A stretch of DNA of 48,019 nt from Flavobacteriales bacterium (GTDB lineage: Bacteria; Bacteroidota; Bacteroidia; UBA10329): contig JAIOYO010000025.1 in assembly GCA_021741075.1 (NCBI GenBank), forward strand, positions 1 through 48,019, in the 5' to 3' direction. The translations under genes were made by a program, and so were the position numbers. The notes beneath the pieces were generated by a model. That model ran no database searches, was not told the origin of the DNA, and saw only the letters and a list, made by a program, of their open reading frames with translations. This document shows, one piece after another, positions 29,570-38,265 of the stretch; within the stretch, counting starts at the first letter, position 1; every line of letters begins with the position of its first letter.

Positions 29570-30433
29570 ATGAGAATAGCCGTACACGGAAGACTGCGTT
29601 TTGATACCGACCGGCCCAAGCTGGAGTCGGTTCTGAGTGTGCTCAATCAAAAGTTTGAATCTGTGTCTTACACACAAAGCTTGGCAGAAGTTGGGGGTGT
29701 TCAATCTGAGCGAATTCTAGGGAACGATAAATTTCAGAAAGGACAATTTGATGCGCTAGTTTGCATTGGAGGAGACGGAACCATTCTAGAATCGGCAAGA
29801 AAAGTCGGAGGCTCCGAGATACCAATTTTAGGAGTCAACGCAGGTCGACTGGGCTTTCTGGCGAGCACTCCGTTTGAAGAGCTCGACCAAGCCATAGAAA
29901 AGCTGGTTAGTGGTAATTTTCAGATTGACCGAAGAACGCTGGTTCAAGCCGTCACCAGCGGTAACCTTTTTGGAGAAGATAACTTCGCGCTGAATGAAGT
30001 CAGCGTGCACAAAAACTCCACTTCATCCATGATTGTGGTACACGCCTATTTAGACGACTTTTTCTTGAATACTTATTGGGCAGATGGACTCATCATTTCT
30101 ACACCAACCGGTTCAACGGGGTATTCACTGAGCGCTGGCGGACCAATTATTTCACCAGGAACCAGCAATTTCATCATCACACCCATTGCTCCGCACAACT
30201 TGAATGTGAGACCTCTAGTTATTAGTGATAATCGGGTAATAACTCTCAGAATTGGAGAAGCGGACCCAGATTTTATGATGTCGCTCGATTCGCAGTCAGT
30301 AATTGTTGGGCCAGAAACAGACATTCGTATTTCAAAGGCCAATTTTGAAGTTGGCTTGGTACGGTTTGGTGCCAACGACTATTTCGATACACTTCGTGGC
30401 AAACTCATGTGGGGGCACGATAGGCGTAACTGA
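29570..30433 (+). CDS. nadK: NAD kinase
   Basis: 287 aa, ATP-dependent phosphorylation of NAD to NADP in the cytosol. The catalytic GGDGT motif is at 67-71 (D69 the general base), followed by GVNAGRLGFLA, ALNEVSVHKN (the NE motif), and TPTGSTGYSLSAGGPI. Length fits the family (about 290 aa). Start ATG 29570 lies three bases after the TamA-like stop, so it is in the same operon as the CBS and TamA-like genes. Confidence 0.97.
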   Translation: MRIAVHGRLRFDTDRPKLESVLSVLNQKFESVSYTQSLAEVGGVQSERILGNDKFQKGQFDALVCIGGDGTILESARKVGGSEIPILGVNAGRLGFLASTPFEELDQAIEKLVSGNFQIDRRTLVQAVTSGNLFGEDNFALNEVSVHKNSTSSMIVVHAYLDDFFLNTYWADGLIISTPTGSTGYSLSAGGPIISPGTSNFIITPIAPHNLNVRPLVISDNRVITLRIGEADPDFMMSLDSQSVIVGPETDIRISKANFEVGLVRFGANDYFDTLRGKLMWGHDRRN

Positions 30434-30466
30434 CGGATTATCAAATGCCAAGCTTGATAATTTAGT

Positions 30467-30474
30467 TATATTTG
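30467..30474 (+). promoter_or_regulatory. -7 box (TATATTTG) before the first DUF6089-like gene
   Basis: TATATTTG is a full TAnnTTTG match, 29 bp before ATG 30504. No -33 TTG at the usual distance, so the call is tentative. It would give the downstream envelope genes an independent promoter from nadK. Confidence 0.4.
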
Positions 30475-30503
30475 CAATCTTCGCTCAACTGGATTAGCAT
30501 ATT

Positions 30504-31451
30504 ATGCGGACAAAAGCATTTTTTCTTCTTCTTCTCGTTCTGCCAACTTTGGCTTCAGCACAACGCTGGAAACGTCAGCGTTACGAATGGGTTACGGGAG
30601 TTGGAGCAACCCAGTTTCTAGGAGATGTTGGTGGACGAGATCAAATCGGTTCAGACTTTTTCTTTGACTTAGATGCCGCCTCTACCCGTTATGTTGTTAA
30701 TCTAGGTATGCGATACAAGATTTCGCAATATGTTTCGGCCAAAACAAGTTTTAGTTTTGGTGAAATTGCAGGTGATGACAAGTTTACAAAAGAGCCATTT
30801 AGGCAAAATAGAAACATTCACTTCCGCTCACCAGTTGTTGAATGGGCAACCCAGTTGGAGGTTTCTTGGATGAAGGAGTCTACAGGAAGCCGCTACAAGA
30901 TTAGAAGGGTTAGAGGTAAAGGAAGAAAAGGCAGTCAGGTGTATGTCTATGGGTTTGCTGGTGTTGGCTTGCTTTACATGAACCCAATGGCTCAGTACAA
31001 CGGCAAATGGCATGCACTTAGACCTCTTCATACAGAGGGTCAGGAATTTGTTCCTTCCAGAAAAGAATATGCCAATTGGCAATTCGTTATTCCGTTTGGA
31101 GTTGGAATGAAATACGCCATTGATAAAACAAGTAGTATCGGTTTAGAATACGGTTTAAGAAAAACCTTTACAGATTACATGGATGACGTAAGTACGTCAT
31201 ACGTTTACACCAAGTGGGCGCTAAATAGTCTAGAAATTCAAGATGCTCTGGGTTACGATAACGTGGCAGCTGCATTAGCCGACCCATCATTGAATAGAGT
31301 GTCTAATAATATTGATTCGTTTCCAGGAGCTTGTTCTGCTTGTCCTGGACAACAAAGAGGAGACCCAACCGATCTTGATTCCTACATGTTTATGATGATT
31401 ACGTATCAACGGAAAATCCGCACAACAAGAAAGGGACTTCCGAAGTTCTAA
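30504..31451 (+). CDS. DUF6089-like outer-membrane beta-barrel protein
   Basis: 315 aa. Signal peptide MRTKAFFLLLLVLPTLASA; then YEWVTGVGATQFLGDVGGRDQIG, many aromatic beta-strands (NLGMRYKISQYVSAKTSFSFG, VYVYGFAGVGLLYMNP), WQFVIPFGVGMKYAIDKTSSIGLEYGLRKTFTDYMDDVS, and a conserved end with QQRGDPTDLDSYMFMMITY. This layout is that of the DUF6089/porin-like barrels found between nadK and uppS in Bacteroidota. No biochemical function known. Extracellular loop near residues 240-285 contains CSACPGQQ. Paralogous with the next gene. Confidence 0.82.
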   Translation: MRTKAFFLLLLVLPTLASAQRWKRQRYEWVTGVGATQFLGDVGGRDQIGSDFFFDLDAASTRYVVNLGMRYKISQYVSAKTSFSFGEIAGDDKFTKEPFRQNRNIHFRSPVVEWATQLEVSWMKESTGSRYKIRRVRGKGRKGSQVYVYGFAGVGLLYMNPMAQYNGKWHALRPLHTEGQEFVPSRKEYANWQFVIPFGVGMKYAIDKTSSIGLEYGLRKTFTDYMDDVSTSYVYTKWALNSLEIQDALGYDNVAAALADPSLNRVSNNIDSFPGACSACPGQQRGDPTDLDSYMFMMITYQRKIRTTRKGLPKF

Positions 31452-31475
31452 CGACTTAATGTCATATCTTTTGTG

Positions 31476-32300
31476 ATGAAAAAGTCAATCGTACTCATCT
31501 TTTTTACTCTTGTTGCTGCCACTTCCTTGAAGGCACAATTCTCCGAATTCGGTTTGATGGGAGGCGTATCTTACTACATGGGTGATTTGAACCCAGATGT
31601 GCCTTTTAAACAAGTAATGCCAGCAGGAGGTGTTTTTTACAGATATAACTTTAATGAACGATTTTCTGTTCGTGGTACGTTTACTGCTAGCTATTTAATG
31701 GGAGATGACAATAAATCGAAGGTTCAATCTCAATTAGATAGAAATCTTCGATTTGAGTCTTGGCTGTATGAATTTAGCATAACAGGAGAATTTAACTTTT
31801 TTAAATACGCTCCTGGAGATATGCATCACTTCATAACACCTTTCCTTTTTGGTGGGATTGCGATTTTTAGCTTCAACCCGCGAGCGGAAGCAAGTGATGG
31901 TGAAATGTACGAATTACAGCCTTTGGGGACTGAAGGACAAGAAACGACTACCTATCCGGACAGAAAGGCTTATTCGTTGACAACAGCTTCTATTCCATTC
32001 GGTCTTGGTGTCAAGTGCAACATCTCTAAAACATTTTCTGTCGGGCTGGAATGGGGAATGCGCTACACCTTTACAGACTATTTGGATGATGTGAGTGGAA
32101 CATATGCTGACCCACGGGTGGTTGGGGCTCAAGGCGGTCCAATTGCCGAGGAGTTAGCCAACCGCTCCAATCTACCCGTTGAAACCTTAGAAGGAAGGCA
32201 ACGAGGAAATTCAAAAACCAACGATTGGTACTCCTTTGCACTAGTTACTTTTTCTATGAACATCAAAGCCAGACCGGCCAAATGCCCTGCTTATCAGTAA
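31476..32300 (+). CDS. DUF6089-like outer-membrane beta-barrel protein (paralogue)
   Basis: 274 aa from ATG 31476 (a GTG precedes it at 31473). Signal peptide MKKSIVLIFFTLVAATSLKA; then FSEFGLMGGVSYYMGDLNP, FYRYNFNERFSVRGTF, HHFITPFLFGGIAIFSFNP, IPFGLGVKCNISKTFSVGLEWGMRYTFTDYLDDVSGTY and RQRGNSKTNDWYSFALVTF. It shares the GLEYG/GLEWG...FTDYxDDVS block and the end region with the preceding gene, so they are diverged tandem duplicates. Probably co-transcribed with it (24 bp gap). Confidence 0.83.
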   Translation: MKKSIVLIFFTLVAATSLKAQFSEFGLMGGVSYYMGDLNPDVPFKQVMPAGGVFYRYNFNERFSVRGTFTASYLMGDDNKSKVQSQLDRNLRFESWLYEFSITGEFNFFKYAPGDMHHFITPFLFGGIAIFSFNPRAEASDGEMYELQPLGTEGQETTTYPDRKAYSLTTASIPFGLGVKCNISKTFSVGLEWGMRYTFTDYLDDVSGTYADPRVVGAQGGPIAEELANRSNLPVETLEGRQRGNSKTNDWYSFALVTFSMNIKARPAKCPAYQ

Positions 32301-32316
32301 GTCCCAATCAGTAGAG

Positions 32317-32347
32317 TACATTTGCATCGCCTTTCGGGGCGATTTTT
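32317..32347 (+). promoter_or_regulatory. -7 box overlapping a terminator-like hairpin before uppS
   Basis: TACATTTG (32317-32324) is a full TAnnTTTG match. It is followed at once by a small hairpin, ATCGCC 32326-32331 with GGCGAT 32338-32343, ending in TTTTT. The predicted start site falls in the hairpin, so the hairpin may end the DUF6089 transcripts while the box starts the uppS-bamA transcript. No -33 TTG at a normal distance. Confidence 0.4.
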
Positions 32348-32356
32348 AATTTATTA

Positions 32357-33100
32357 ATGGCCATAGACACCCGTATAAATCAGAGCAAGCTTCCCAAACA
32401 CGTAGCCGTCATTATGGACGGCAACGGACGTTGGGCAAAGCAACGGGGAAAACTACGAACCTTTGGGCATGGTAAGGGGGTGAAAGCAGTTAGAGAAACT
32501 GTCGAGACGGCAGCAGAGATGGGGATCGAATATTTAACGTTGTATGCCTTCTCAACCGAAAATTGGAATCGACCTAAGTTTGAGATAAATGCCTTAATGA
32601 CTCTTTTGGTAAAAACTATCAATAAGGAAACTAAGACATTAACTGAAAATAATATCAGACTGAATGCTATTGGAGACCTACAAAGCCTTCCATCTTCGTG
32701 CTTAACAGAGCTAAATGAGGCCATCGAGAAAACGAAAGACAATACGCGCATGACTTTGACGTTGGCGCTTAGCTATTCGTCAAAATGGGAGGTAACAGAG
32801 GCGATGAAGGCGATTGCAAAAAATGTTAAATCGGGAAAATTGGACGTGGAAGCTATCAATGAATCAACCATTGATGAGCATCTTTGCACGGTTGGAATTC
32901 CTGACCCTGAACTACTTATTAGAACAAGCGGAGAGCATCGCATCTCCAATTTTCTGCTGTGGCAAATTGCCTATTCAGAATTATATTTTACCGATAAATT
33001 ATGGCCCGATTTTGAGAAAATCGATTTTGAAGCGGCAATAATTGACTATCAAGGACGAGAAAGAAGATTTGGAAAGATTAGTGAGCAGGTCAGCGCGTAG
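32357..33100 (+). CDS. uppS: Isoprenyl transferase (undecaprenyl diphosphate synthase)
   Basis: 247 aa, cis-prenyltransferase making undecaprenyl diphosphate, the lipid carrier for peptidoglycan and O-antigen. Motif VIMDGNGRWA with catalytic D21; GHGKGVKAV; TLYAFSTENWNRP; LALSYSSKWE; and PELLIRTSGEHRISNFLLWQIAYSELYFT close to the end. Length fits the family. The 3' end overlaps the bamA start by 20 bp. Confidence 0.97.
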   Translation: MAIDTRINQSKLPKHVAVIMDGNGRWAKQRGKLRTFGHGKGVKAVRETVETAAEMGIEYLTLYAFSTENWNRPKFEINALMTLLVKTINKETKTLTENNIRLNAIGDLQSLPSSCLTELNEAIEKTKDNTRMTLTLALSYSSKWEVTEAMKAIAKNVKSGKLDVEAINESTIDEHLCTVGIPDPELLIRTSGEHRISNFLLWQIAYSELYFTDKLWPDFEKIDFEAAIIDYQGRERRFGKISEQVSA

Positions 33101-35579
33101 CCGCAGTCAAATAGTGTTGGGATTGCTTTCGGTGCTGATGTTGCTGTCTGCAACCGTCAGTGCGCAAATATCCGTAGGTGGCGATACTAAACTGGATTAC
33201 GCATCACCAAAGCAGTACGAGCTTGGCCCCATTACAGTATCGGGCACAAAATATCTCGACAAGAAAGTTCTCATTCTACTATCTGGCCTTAGCGTTGGAG
33301 AGAAAATTCAAGTTCCAGGCGAAGCCATCACAGAAGCCATTCACAAGTTGTGGGATCAAGGTCTTTTTAGTGATATTGAGATTACCGCAACCAAGATTGT
33401 TGATGATAAAATCTTTCTAGATATCCGCCTTCAAGAGCGTCCAAGACTGAGTAAATATGCCTTGAAAGGAGTGAAAAAAGGTGATGCCAATGACATTCGC
33501 GAATCCATCAGCCTCATCAAAGGAAAGGTGGTTACAGACAACCTTATTGTTACTTCCGAAAACATTATGAAGGATCACTTTATTGATAAAGGATTCCTCA
33601 ATGTAGAAGTTGAAACCGTAATGGTGGAAGACACAACGTTGCCAAATAACGTTGTCCTCACATTTAATATTAAGAAGAAAAAGAAGGTAAAAATTGGCAA
33701 AATCATTTTCCGAGGCAACGAGGAAGTGAAAACAGGCAAATTGAAACGTGCTATGAAAGAAACCAAACAACGTCAGTGGTGGCGAGTTTGGAAAACCTCC
33801 AAGTTCCTTGATTTTGAGTACGAAACAGATAAAAAAGCGGTTATTGCTAAGTACAATCAAATGGGCTATCGGGATGCTCGAATTATCAGCGATACCATTT
33901 ATCCTAACAGAGACGGGTCTATCAACATCGAAATGAATTTCGAAGAAGGACGCAAGTATTATTTCCGCAACATTTCGTGGGCAGGAAATACCAAATATTC
34001 AGCTGATGTACTGGATAAAATTCTAGGAATTAAGAAAGGAGATGTTTATGATCAGGCACGCTTAGATGCCAACCTGATGATGAATCCGAATGGAAGGGAC
34101 GTAAGTTCTCTTTATTTGGATGATGGATATTTGTTCTTCAATGTAGAACCTGTTGAGGTGCTTGTTGTGAATGACAGCATTGACCTTGAAATGAGAATTC
34201 GAGAAGGCAAACAAGCAACCATAAACAAGGTTACGGTAGTAGGCAATTCTAAAACGAATGACCACGTAATTCTCCGTGAATTAAGAACCAAGCCTGGTCA
34301 ATTGTTTAGCCGAGAGGATATTATCCGGTCGCAGCGACAGCTTTCGCAACTTGGATATTTCAATGCAGAGACATTGGGTGTTGAGCCAAAGCCGAATCCG
34401 GTTGATGGAACAGTTGATATCGTTTACACGGTTGAAGAAAAGCCTTCTGATCAAATAGAACTTTCGGGTGGTTGGGGTGCAGGCCGAATTGTTGGTACAC
34501 TAGGCGTGACTTTCAATAACTTCTCACTTCGCAATGTGGTGAAGAAAGGTGCATGGCGTCCTTTGCCAGCTGGTGATGGACAACGATTGAGCATCCGTGC
34601 ACAATCAAACGGGCTTTATTTTCAATCTTATAACTTCTCATTTATGGAGCCATGGTTAGGAGGAAATAAACCCAATGCGTTAAGCATCTCGGCTTATCAC
34701 TCAGTTCAGTCAAACGGCATCCAAAAAGGGCAAGAAAACAGGCAAGCCATCCGAATCACTGGAGTTTCTCTTGGACTGGGCACACGAATGAAATGGCCAG
34801 ATGACTACTTCTTAATGCAACATGAGATAAGCTACCAGAATTATATTCTAGACAATTATCAGCTAATTCCAGGGTTCAACGATGGGACCTCCAACACGGT
34901 TAGCTACACGCTTTCTATTTCTCGAAACTCTATCGGTGATCCAATTTTCCCAACCTATGGATCGGTTATTTCTGGTAGTGTAGAATTGACACCACCTTTC
35001 TCGGCATTTACCGGCATCGATTATTCAACCGCCACTTCTTCTGAGAAGTACAAGCTTATCGAATATCACAAATGGAAGTTTGATGCCAAGTGGTATATTA
35101 GTTTGGCAAAGAATTTGGTTATACAGACCAAAATGCAGTTCGGATTTCTCGGACTATACAATAAGCAACTTGGAATTTCACCGTTTGAACGTTTTTATGT
35201 GGGTGGAGACGGCCTTAGTGGTTTCGGTCTTGATGGACGTGAGATCGTTGCGCTGCGCGGATATGATAACAACTCCCTTTCTGCGTCTTACGGAGGAACC
35301 ATCTTTACCAAATACAGCGCAGAGCTTCGCTACCGTATCTCGCCAAACCCTCAGGCAACTGTCTATGTATTGGCCTTTGCCGAAGCAGGCGATTCTTGGC
35401 TCACATTCAACGAATTCAAACCCTTCCAGCTTAAAAAATCGGCTGGGGTTGGGGTTCGTATCTTCTTACCAATGTTCGGACTTTTGGGACTGGATTATGG
35501 TTGGAGGTTTGATGATGTGCCAGGCAGACCAGACATGGCACCAGGTCAGTTCCACTTCTCAATTGGACAACAATTCTAA
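33081..35579 (+). CDS. bamA: Outer-membrane protein assembly factor BamA
   Basis: 832 aa from GTG 33081, chosen because it gives a compact signal peptide (MSRSARSRSQIVLGLLSVLMLLSATVSA); the frame reaches a TTG at 33042 inside uppS but that adds only charged residues. POTRA domains fill about 40-410 (YELGPITVSGTKYLDKKVL, RLSKYALKGVKKGDAN, KVKIGKIIFRGNEEVKT, YYFRNISWAGNTKYS, ATINKVTVVGNSKT), then a 16-strand barrel with the Omp85 lid motif LRGYDNNS and a final strand FHFSIGQQF ending in Phe. Catalyses folding and insertion of outer-membrane proteins. The two OmpH/Skp chaperones that feed it follow directly. Confidence 0.96.
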   Translation: MSRSARSRSQIVLGLLSVLMLLSATVSAQISVGGDTKLDYASPKQYELGPITVSGTKYLDKKVLILLSGLSVGEKIQVPGEAITEAIHKLWDQGLFSDIEITATKIVDDKIFLDIRLQERPRLSKYALKGVKKGDANDIRESISLIKGKVVTDNLIVTSENIMKDHFIDKGFLNVEVETVMVEDTTLPNNVVLTFNIKKKKKVKIGKIIFRGNEEVKTGKLKRAMKETKQRQWWRVWKTSKFLDFEYETDKKAVIAKYNQMGYRDARIISDTIYPNRDGSINIEMNFEEGRKYYFRNISWAGNTKYSADVLDKILGIKKGDVYDQARLDANLMMNPNGRDVSSLYLDDGYLFFNVEPVEVLVVNDSIDLEMRIREGKQATINKVTVVGNSKTNDHVILRELRTKPGQLFSREDIIRSQRQLSQLGYFNAETLGVEPKPNPVDGTVDIVYTVEEKPSDQIELSGGWGAGRIVGTLGVTFNNFSLRNVVKKGAWRPLPAGDGQRLSIRAQSNGLYFQSYNFSFMEPWLGGNKPNALSISAYHSVQSNGIQKGQENRQAIRITGVSLGLGTRMKWPDDYFLMQHEISYQNYILDNYQLIPGFNDGTSNTVSYTLSISRNSIGDPIFPTYGSVISGSVELTPPFSAFTGIDYSTATSSEKYKLIEYHKWKFDAKWYISLAKNLVIQTKMQFGFLGLYNKQLGISPFERFYVGGDGLSGFGLDGREIVALRGYDNNSLSASYGGTIFTKYSAELRYRISPNPQATVYVLAFAEAGDSWLTFNEFKPFQLKKSAGVGVRIFLPMFGLLGLDYGWRFDDVPGRPDMAPGQFHFSIGQQF

Positions 35580-35591
35580 AATCCTATCAGC

Positions 35592-36125
35592 ATGAAAAGA
35601 ATAGCACTAACCCTAATTGCCTTTGGTTTTGTTCTCAGTTCAAGCGCACAGCGTTTTGGCTATGTAGATTCAAATTACATTCTAGAGAACATCCCAGAAT
35701 ATCAAAACAAGCAGAAAGAATTGAACGAAATTTCTGTTCAATGGCAAGATGAAATAGAGAAAATGTATGCCGAAATCGATCGAATGTATAAAGACTTTCA
35801 GGCAGAGCAAATTCTACTTACAGACGATATGAAGCGTAAGCGCGAAGATCAAATCATCGAAAAAGAAAAAGAAGCCAAGGAAAAGCAGAAGCAACGCTTC
35901 GGATTCCAAGGGGATTTGTTCCAAAAAAGACAGCAGTTCACCAAGCCTATTCAGGATAAGGTATATGCTGCAATAAAAGAAATAGCCGATGCGCGTGGCT
36001 ATGCAGTTATCTTTGACAAGGCCGGAACGCTTACAATGCTTTACACCTCAGAAAAATACGACCTGAGCGAAGATATTTTGGATGCTTTAGGGCACTCTTC
36101 CAAGACAACCAAGACCGATAAATAA
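35592..36125 (+). CDS. OmpH/Skp-family periplasmic chaperone (first copy)
   Basis: 177 aa. Signal peptide MKRIALTLIAFGFVLSSSA, then FGYVDSNYILENIPEYQNKQKEL, a long charged coiled coil (about 40-125, EKEKEAKEKQKQRFGFQGDLFQKRQQ) and the folding-back strand IADARGYAVIFDKAGTLTMLYTS. This is the jellyfish Skp architecture: a trimer with helical tentacles holding unfolded outer-membrane proteins. Twelve base pairs after bamA. Confidence 0.92.
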   Translation: MKRIALTLIAFGFVLSSSAQRFGYVDSNYILENIPEYQNKQKELNEISVQWQDEIEKMYAEIDRMYKDFQAEQILLTDDMKRKREDQIIEKEKEAKEKQKQRFGFQGDLFQKRQQFTKPIQDKVYAAIKEIADARGYAVIFDKAGTLTMLYTSEKYDLSEDILDALGHSSKTTKTDK

Positions 36126-36157
36126 TTTCTAATATTGCGCCCCGAAAAACACTAAAA

Positions 36158-36655
36158 ATGAAGAAGATACTAGTTGTAATCGTTGCCCTTGTGGTAGCCG
36201 TGCCAACCTTTGCTCAGCAAAAGTTCGGTCATATTGATTCAGCAGCGTTGCTTGAATTGATGCCAGAGAAAGCTCAAGCCGAAAAAAAGTTAGAGGAATT
36301 TGCCAAAGAATTCCAAACAGCATTGGAGGCAATGGGTAAGGAGTATGAAACAAAGGTTGCTAGCTTTCAGCAAACAGAAAAGGATATGATTCCAACGGTG
36401 CGAAACACGAAGGTTCGTGAGATTACTGAATTGGAAAGAAGAATTCAAGAGTTCCAACAACAAGCTCAAGATGAGATTGCTAAGAAGGAGCAAGAAGTAC
36501 TTACGCCAATTATTGATAAGGCTAGAAAAGCAATTGATGAAGTGGCAGTGGCTAAGAACTACACCTATGTGTTCGATAGCTCGGTAGGCGTGCTACTTTA
36601 TGCAAAAGACACGGAAGATGTAATGGCTGATGTGAAAGCCAAGCTTGGACTTTAA
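36158..36655 (+). CDS. OmpH/Skp-family periplasmic chaperone (second copy)
   Basis: 165 aa. Signal peptide MKKILVVIVALVVAVPTFA, then FGHIDSAALLELMPEKAQAEKKLEEF, a coiled coil (about 45-125, ITELERRIQEFQQQAQDEIAKKEQEV) and VAVAKNYTYVFDSSVGVLLYA. Same fold as the preceding gene but clearly diverged, as is usual for the Skp pair of Bacteroidota. A hairpin follows the stop. Confidence 0.92.
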   Translation: MKKILVVIVALVVAVPTFAQQKFGHIDSAALLELMPEKAQAEKKLEEFAKEFQTALEAMGKEYETKVASFQQTEKDMIPTVRNTKVREITELERRIQEFQQQAQDEIAKKEQEVLTPIIDKARKAIDEVAVAKNYTYVFDSSVGVLLYAKDTEDVMADVKAKLGL

Positions 36656-36685
36656 TCTGTTCGGAACCTAAACCATAAAACGAAG

Positions 36686-36710
36686 AGCCCGCCAATTGGC
36701 GGGCTTTTTT
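36686..36710 (+). terminator. Rho-independent terminator after the bamA-ompH cluster
   Basis: 8-bp stem AGCCCGCC (36686-36693) with GGCGGGCT (36698-36705), loop AATT, then TTTTT. Confidence 0.9.
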
Positions 36711-36795
36711 GTGCGCATAACTCAGCTTCAGCTTGGTTGGTATAGCGAGCAGAGTTTTGGGTAGATTTCTTCTCAGCAATGACGACATTTGCCAC

Positions 36796-37626
36796 ATGCA
36801 AGGACCAATAGGTGTGTTCGATTCGGGATACGGAGGCCTCACTGTGCTGCGCGAAATGGCGGCTCTTCTGCCGCAGTACGATTATCTCTACTTGGGCGAT
36901 AACGCCCGTTCGCCTTACGGAACGCGGTCTTTTGAAAGCGTCTACACTTACACCCGCGAATGCGTGTTCAAACTCTTCGATGCCGGCTGTCCGCTAGTTA
37001 TTTTGGCCTGCAACACGGCATCGGCAAAGGCATTGCGCACCATTCAGCAAAAAGATTTGCCTAAGATGGATGCAAGGCTTCGGGTACTGGGGGTAATAAG
37101 GCCAACAGCTGAGGTGATAGGCAATTATACCACCACTGGCAAGGTGGGTGTTCTGGGAACACGAGGCACAATTATGTCAGAATCGTATCCCATCGAAATT
37201 GGCAAGACCTTCCCACACATAGAGGTGCACCAGCAGGCCTGTCCAATGTGGGTGCCGATTATTGAGAATAACGAACACCTCGGTGCAGGAGCAGATTATT
37301 TCGTGAAAAAGTATGTGAATCAGCTCTTGGACAAGGAGTCTGACATCGACACCATACTGCTCGGATGTACGCACTATCCATTGCTGGCCGATAAAATTGC
37401 GCAACACATTCCTGCCCAAATTAGCATTGTATCACAAGGAGAAATTGTAGCAGCCAGTCTCCAAGATTATCTAAATCGACATACTGAAATGGAGCGCGCG
37501 TGCAGTAAAGAAGGTTCACGCAGGTTTCTGACTACGGATGATACGGCTACATTTGATGAGCATGCTTCCATCTTCTTTGGTAGCAAGGTCAAATCAGAAT
37601 TCTGCTCTATTCCGCATGTGGTTTGA
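36796..37626 (+). CDS. murI: Glutamate racemase
   Basis: 276 aa from ATG 36796; the frame is open to a TTG at 36733 but family proteins begin just before IGVFDSGYGGLTV. Converts L- to D-glutamate for peptidoglycan. Catalytic residues visible: D9-S10 in FDSGYGGL, C72 in ACNTAS and C191 in GCTHYPLL. GDNARSPYG is also typical. Its own promoter is likely after the terminator; TAGATTTC about 33 bp upstream is 7 of 8 matches to the -7 box. Confidence 0.96.
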   Translation: MQGPIGVFDSGYGGLTVLREMAALLPQYDYLYLGDNARSPYGTRSFESVYTYTRECVFKLFDAGCPLVILACNTASAKALRTIQQKDLPKMDARLRVLGVIRPTAEVIGNYTTTGKVGVLGTRGTIMSESYPIEIGKTFPHIEVHQQACPMWVPIIENNEHLGAGADYFVKKYVNQLLDKESDIDTILLGCTHYPLLADKIAQHIPAQISIVSQGEIVAASLQDYLNRHTEMERACSKEGSRRFLTTDDTATFDEHASIFFGSKVKSEFCSIPHVV

Positions 37627-37637
37627 GGGTGTTGCGG

Positions 37638-38159
37638 TCACTTCCCACTCGCATACCACCCCGAATACATCACATACTTACTTGCAATCTCCTTCAGCAT
37701 TTCGGGAGCGGTAGTTGGGTCAAGTTCCTTCACCTTCTTGGCAGGAGTGCCCGCATAGATGCAATTGGGTTCGATGATGGTGCGTTCCAATACCACCGCC
37801 CCAGCCGCCACAATAGAACCCGAGTGCACCACCGCATCATCCATCACAATCGCTCCCATTCCAATCAAAACGTTGTCTTTCAGTATACAACCATGCACAA
37901 TGGCATTGTGGCCAACCGTTACGTCATTGCCAATCCGAGTCGGGTTTTTCTGATAAGTGCCATGTACCACCGCACCGTCCTGAATGTTAACTCTATCGCC
38001 TAGAGTGAGGTGGTTTACATCGCCTCGCAGCACGCAATTGTACCAGAAACTGCAATTATCTCCCGCCACTATTTGGCCAATAAGCGTGGCATTCTCCGCC
38101 ACAAAACATTCCTTTCCAAGCACTGGAGTTACTCCATTGAGCGTTCTAATTAGTCCCAT
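37638..38159 (-). CDS. Gamma-carbonic-anhydrase-like hexapeptide-repeat protein
   Basis: 173 aa left-handed beta-helix. Hexapeptide repeats span about 18-135, and the metal-site pattern of the gamma-CA/YrdA/PaaY group is present: RGDVNHLTLGDRVNIQDGAVVHG, then VGHNAIVHGCIL and IGMGAIVMDDAVV, with three candidate zinc His (in VVHG, VGHN and IVHG). Whether it hydrates CO2, or acts as a CoA-linked transferase, is not decidable. A C-terminal helix follows (APEMLKEIASKYVMYS). Convergent with murI. Confidence 0.9.
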   Translation of the reverse strand: MGLIRTLNGVTPVLGKECFVAENATLIGQIVAGDNCSFWYNCVLRGDVNHLTLGDRVNIQDGAVVHGTYQKNPTRIGNDVTVGHNAIVHGCILKDNVLIGMGAIVMDDAVVHSGSIVAAGAVVLERTIIEPNCIYAGTPAKKVKELDPTTAPEMLKEIASKYVMYSGWYASGK

Positions 38160-38265
38160 CTAAAAACAACCGTATATGAATATGAGCGTTAAATAAACGA
38201 AACGCTGGTCGAACTGACCTGTTTCAGACCCGAAAGGCGATGGAATTTGTGTAAAATTGTAGCGC

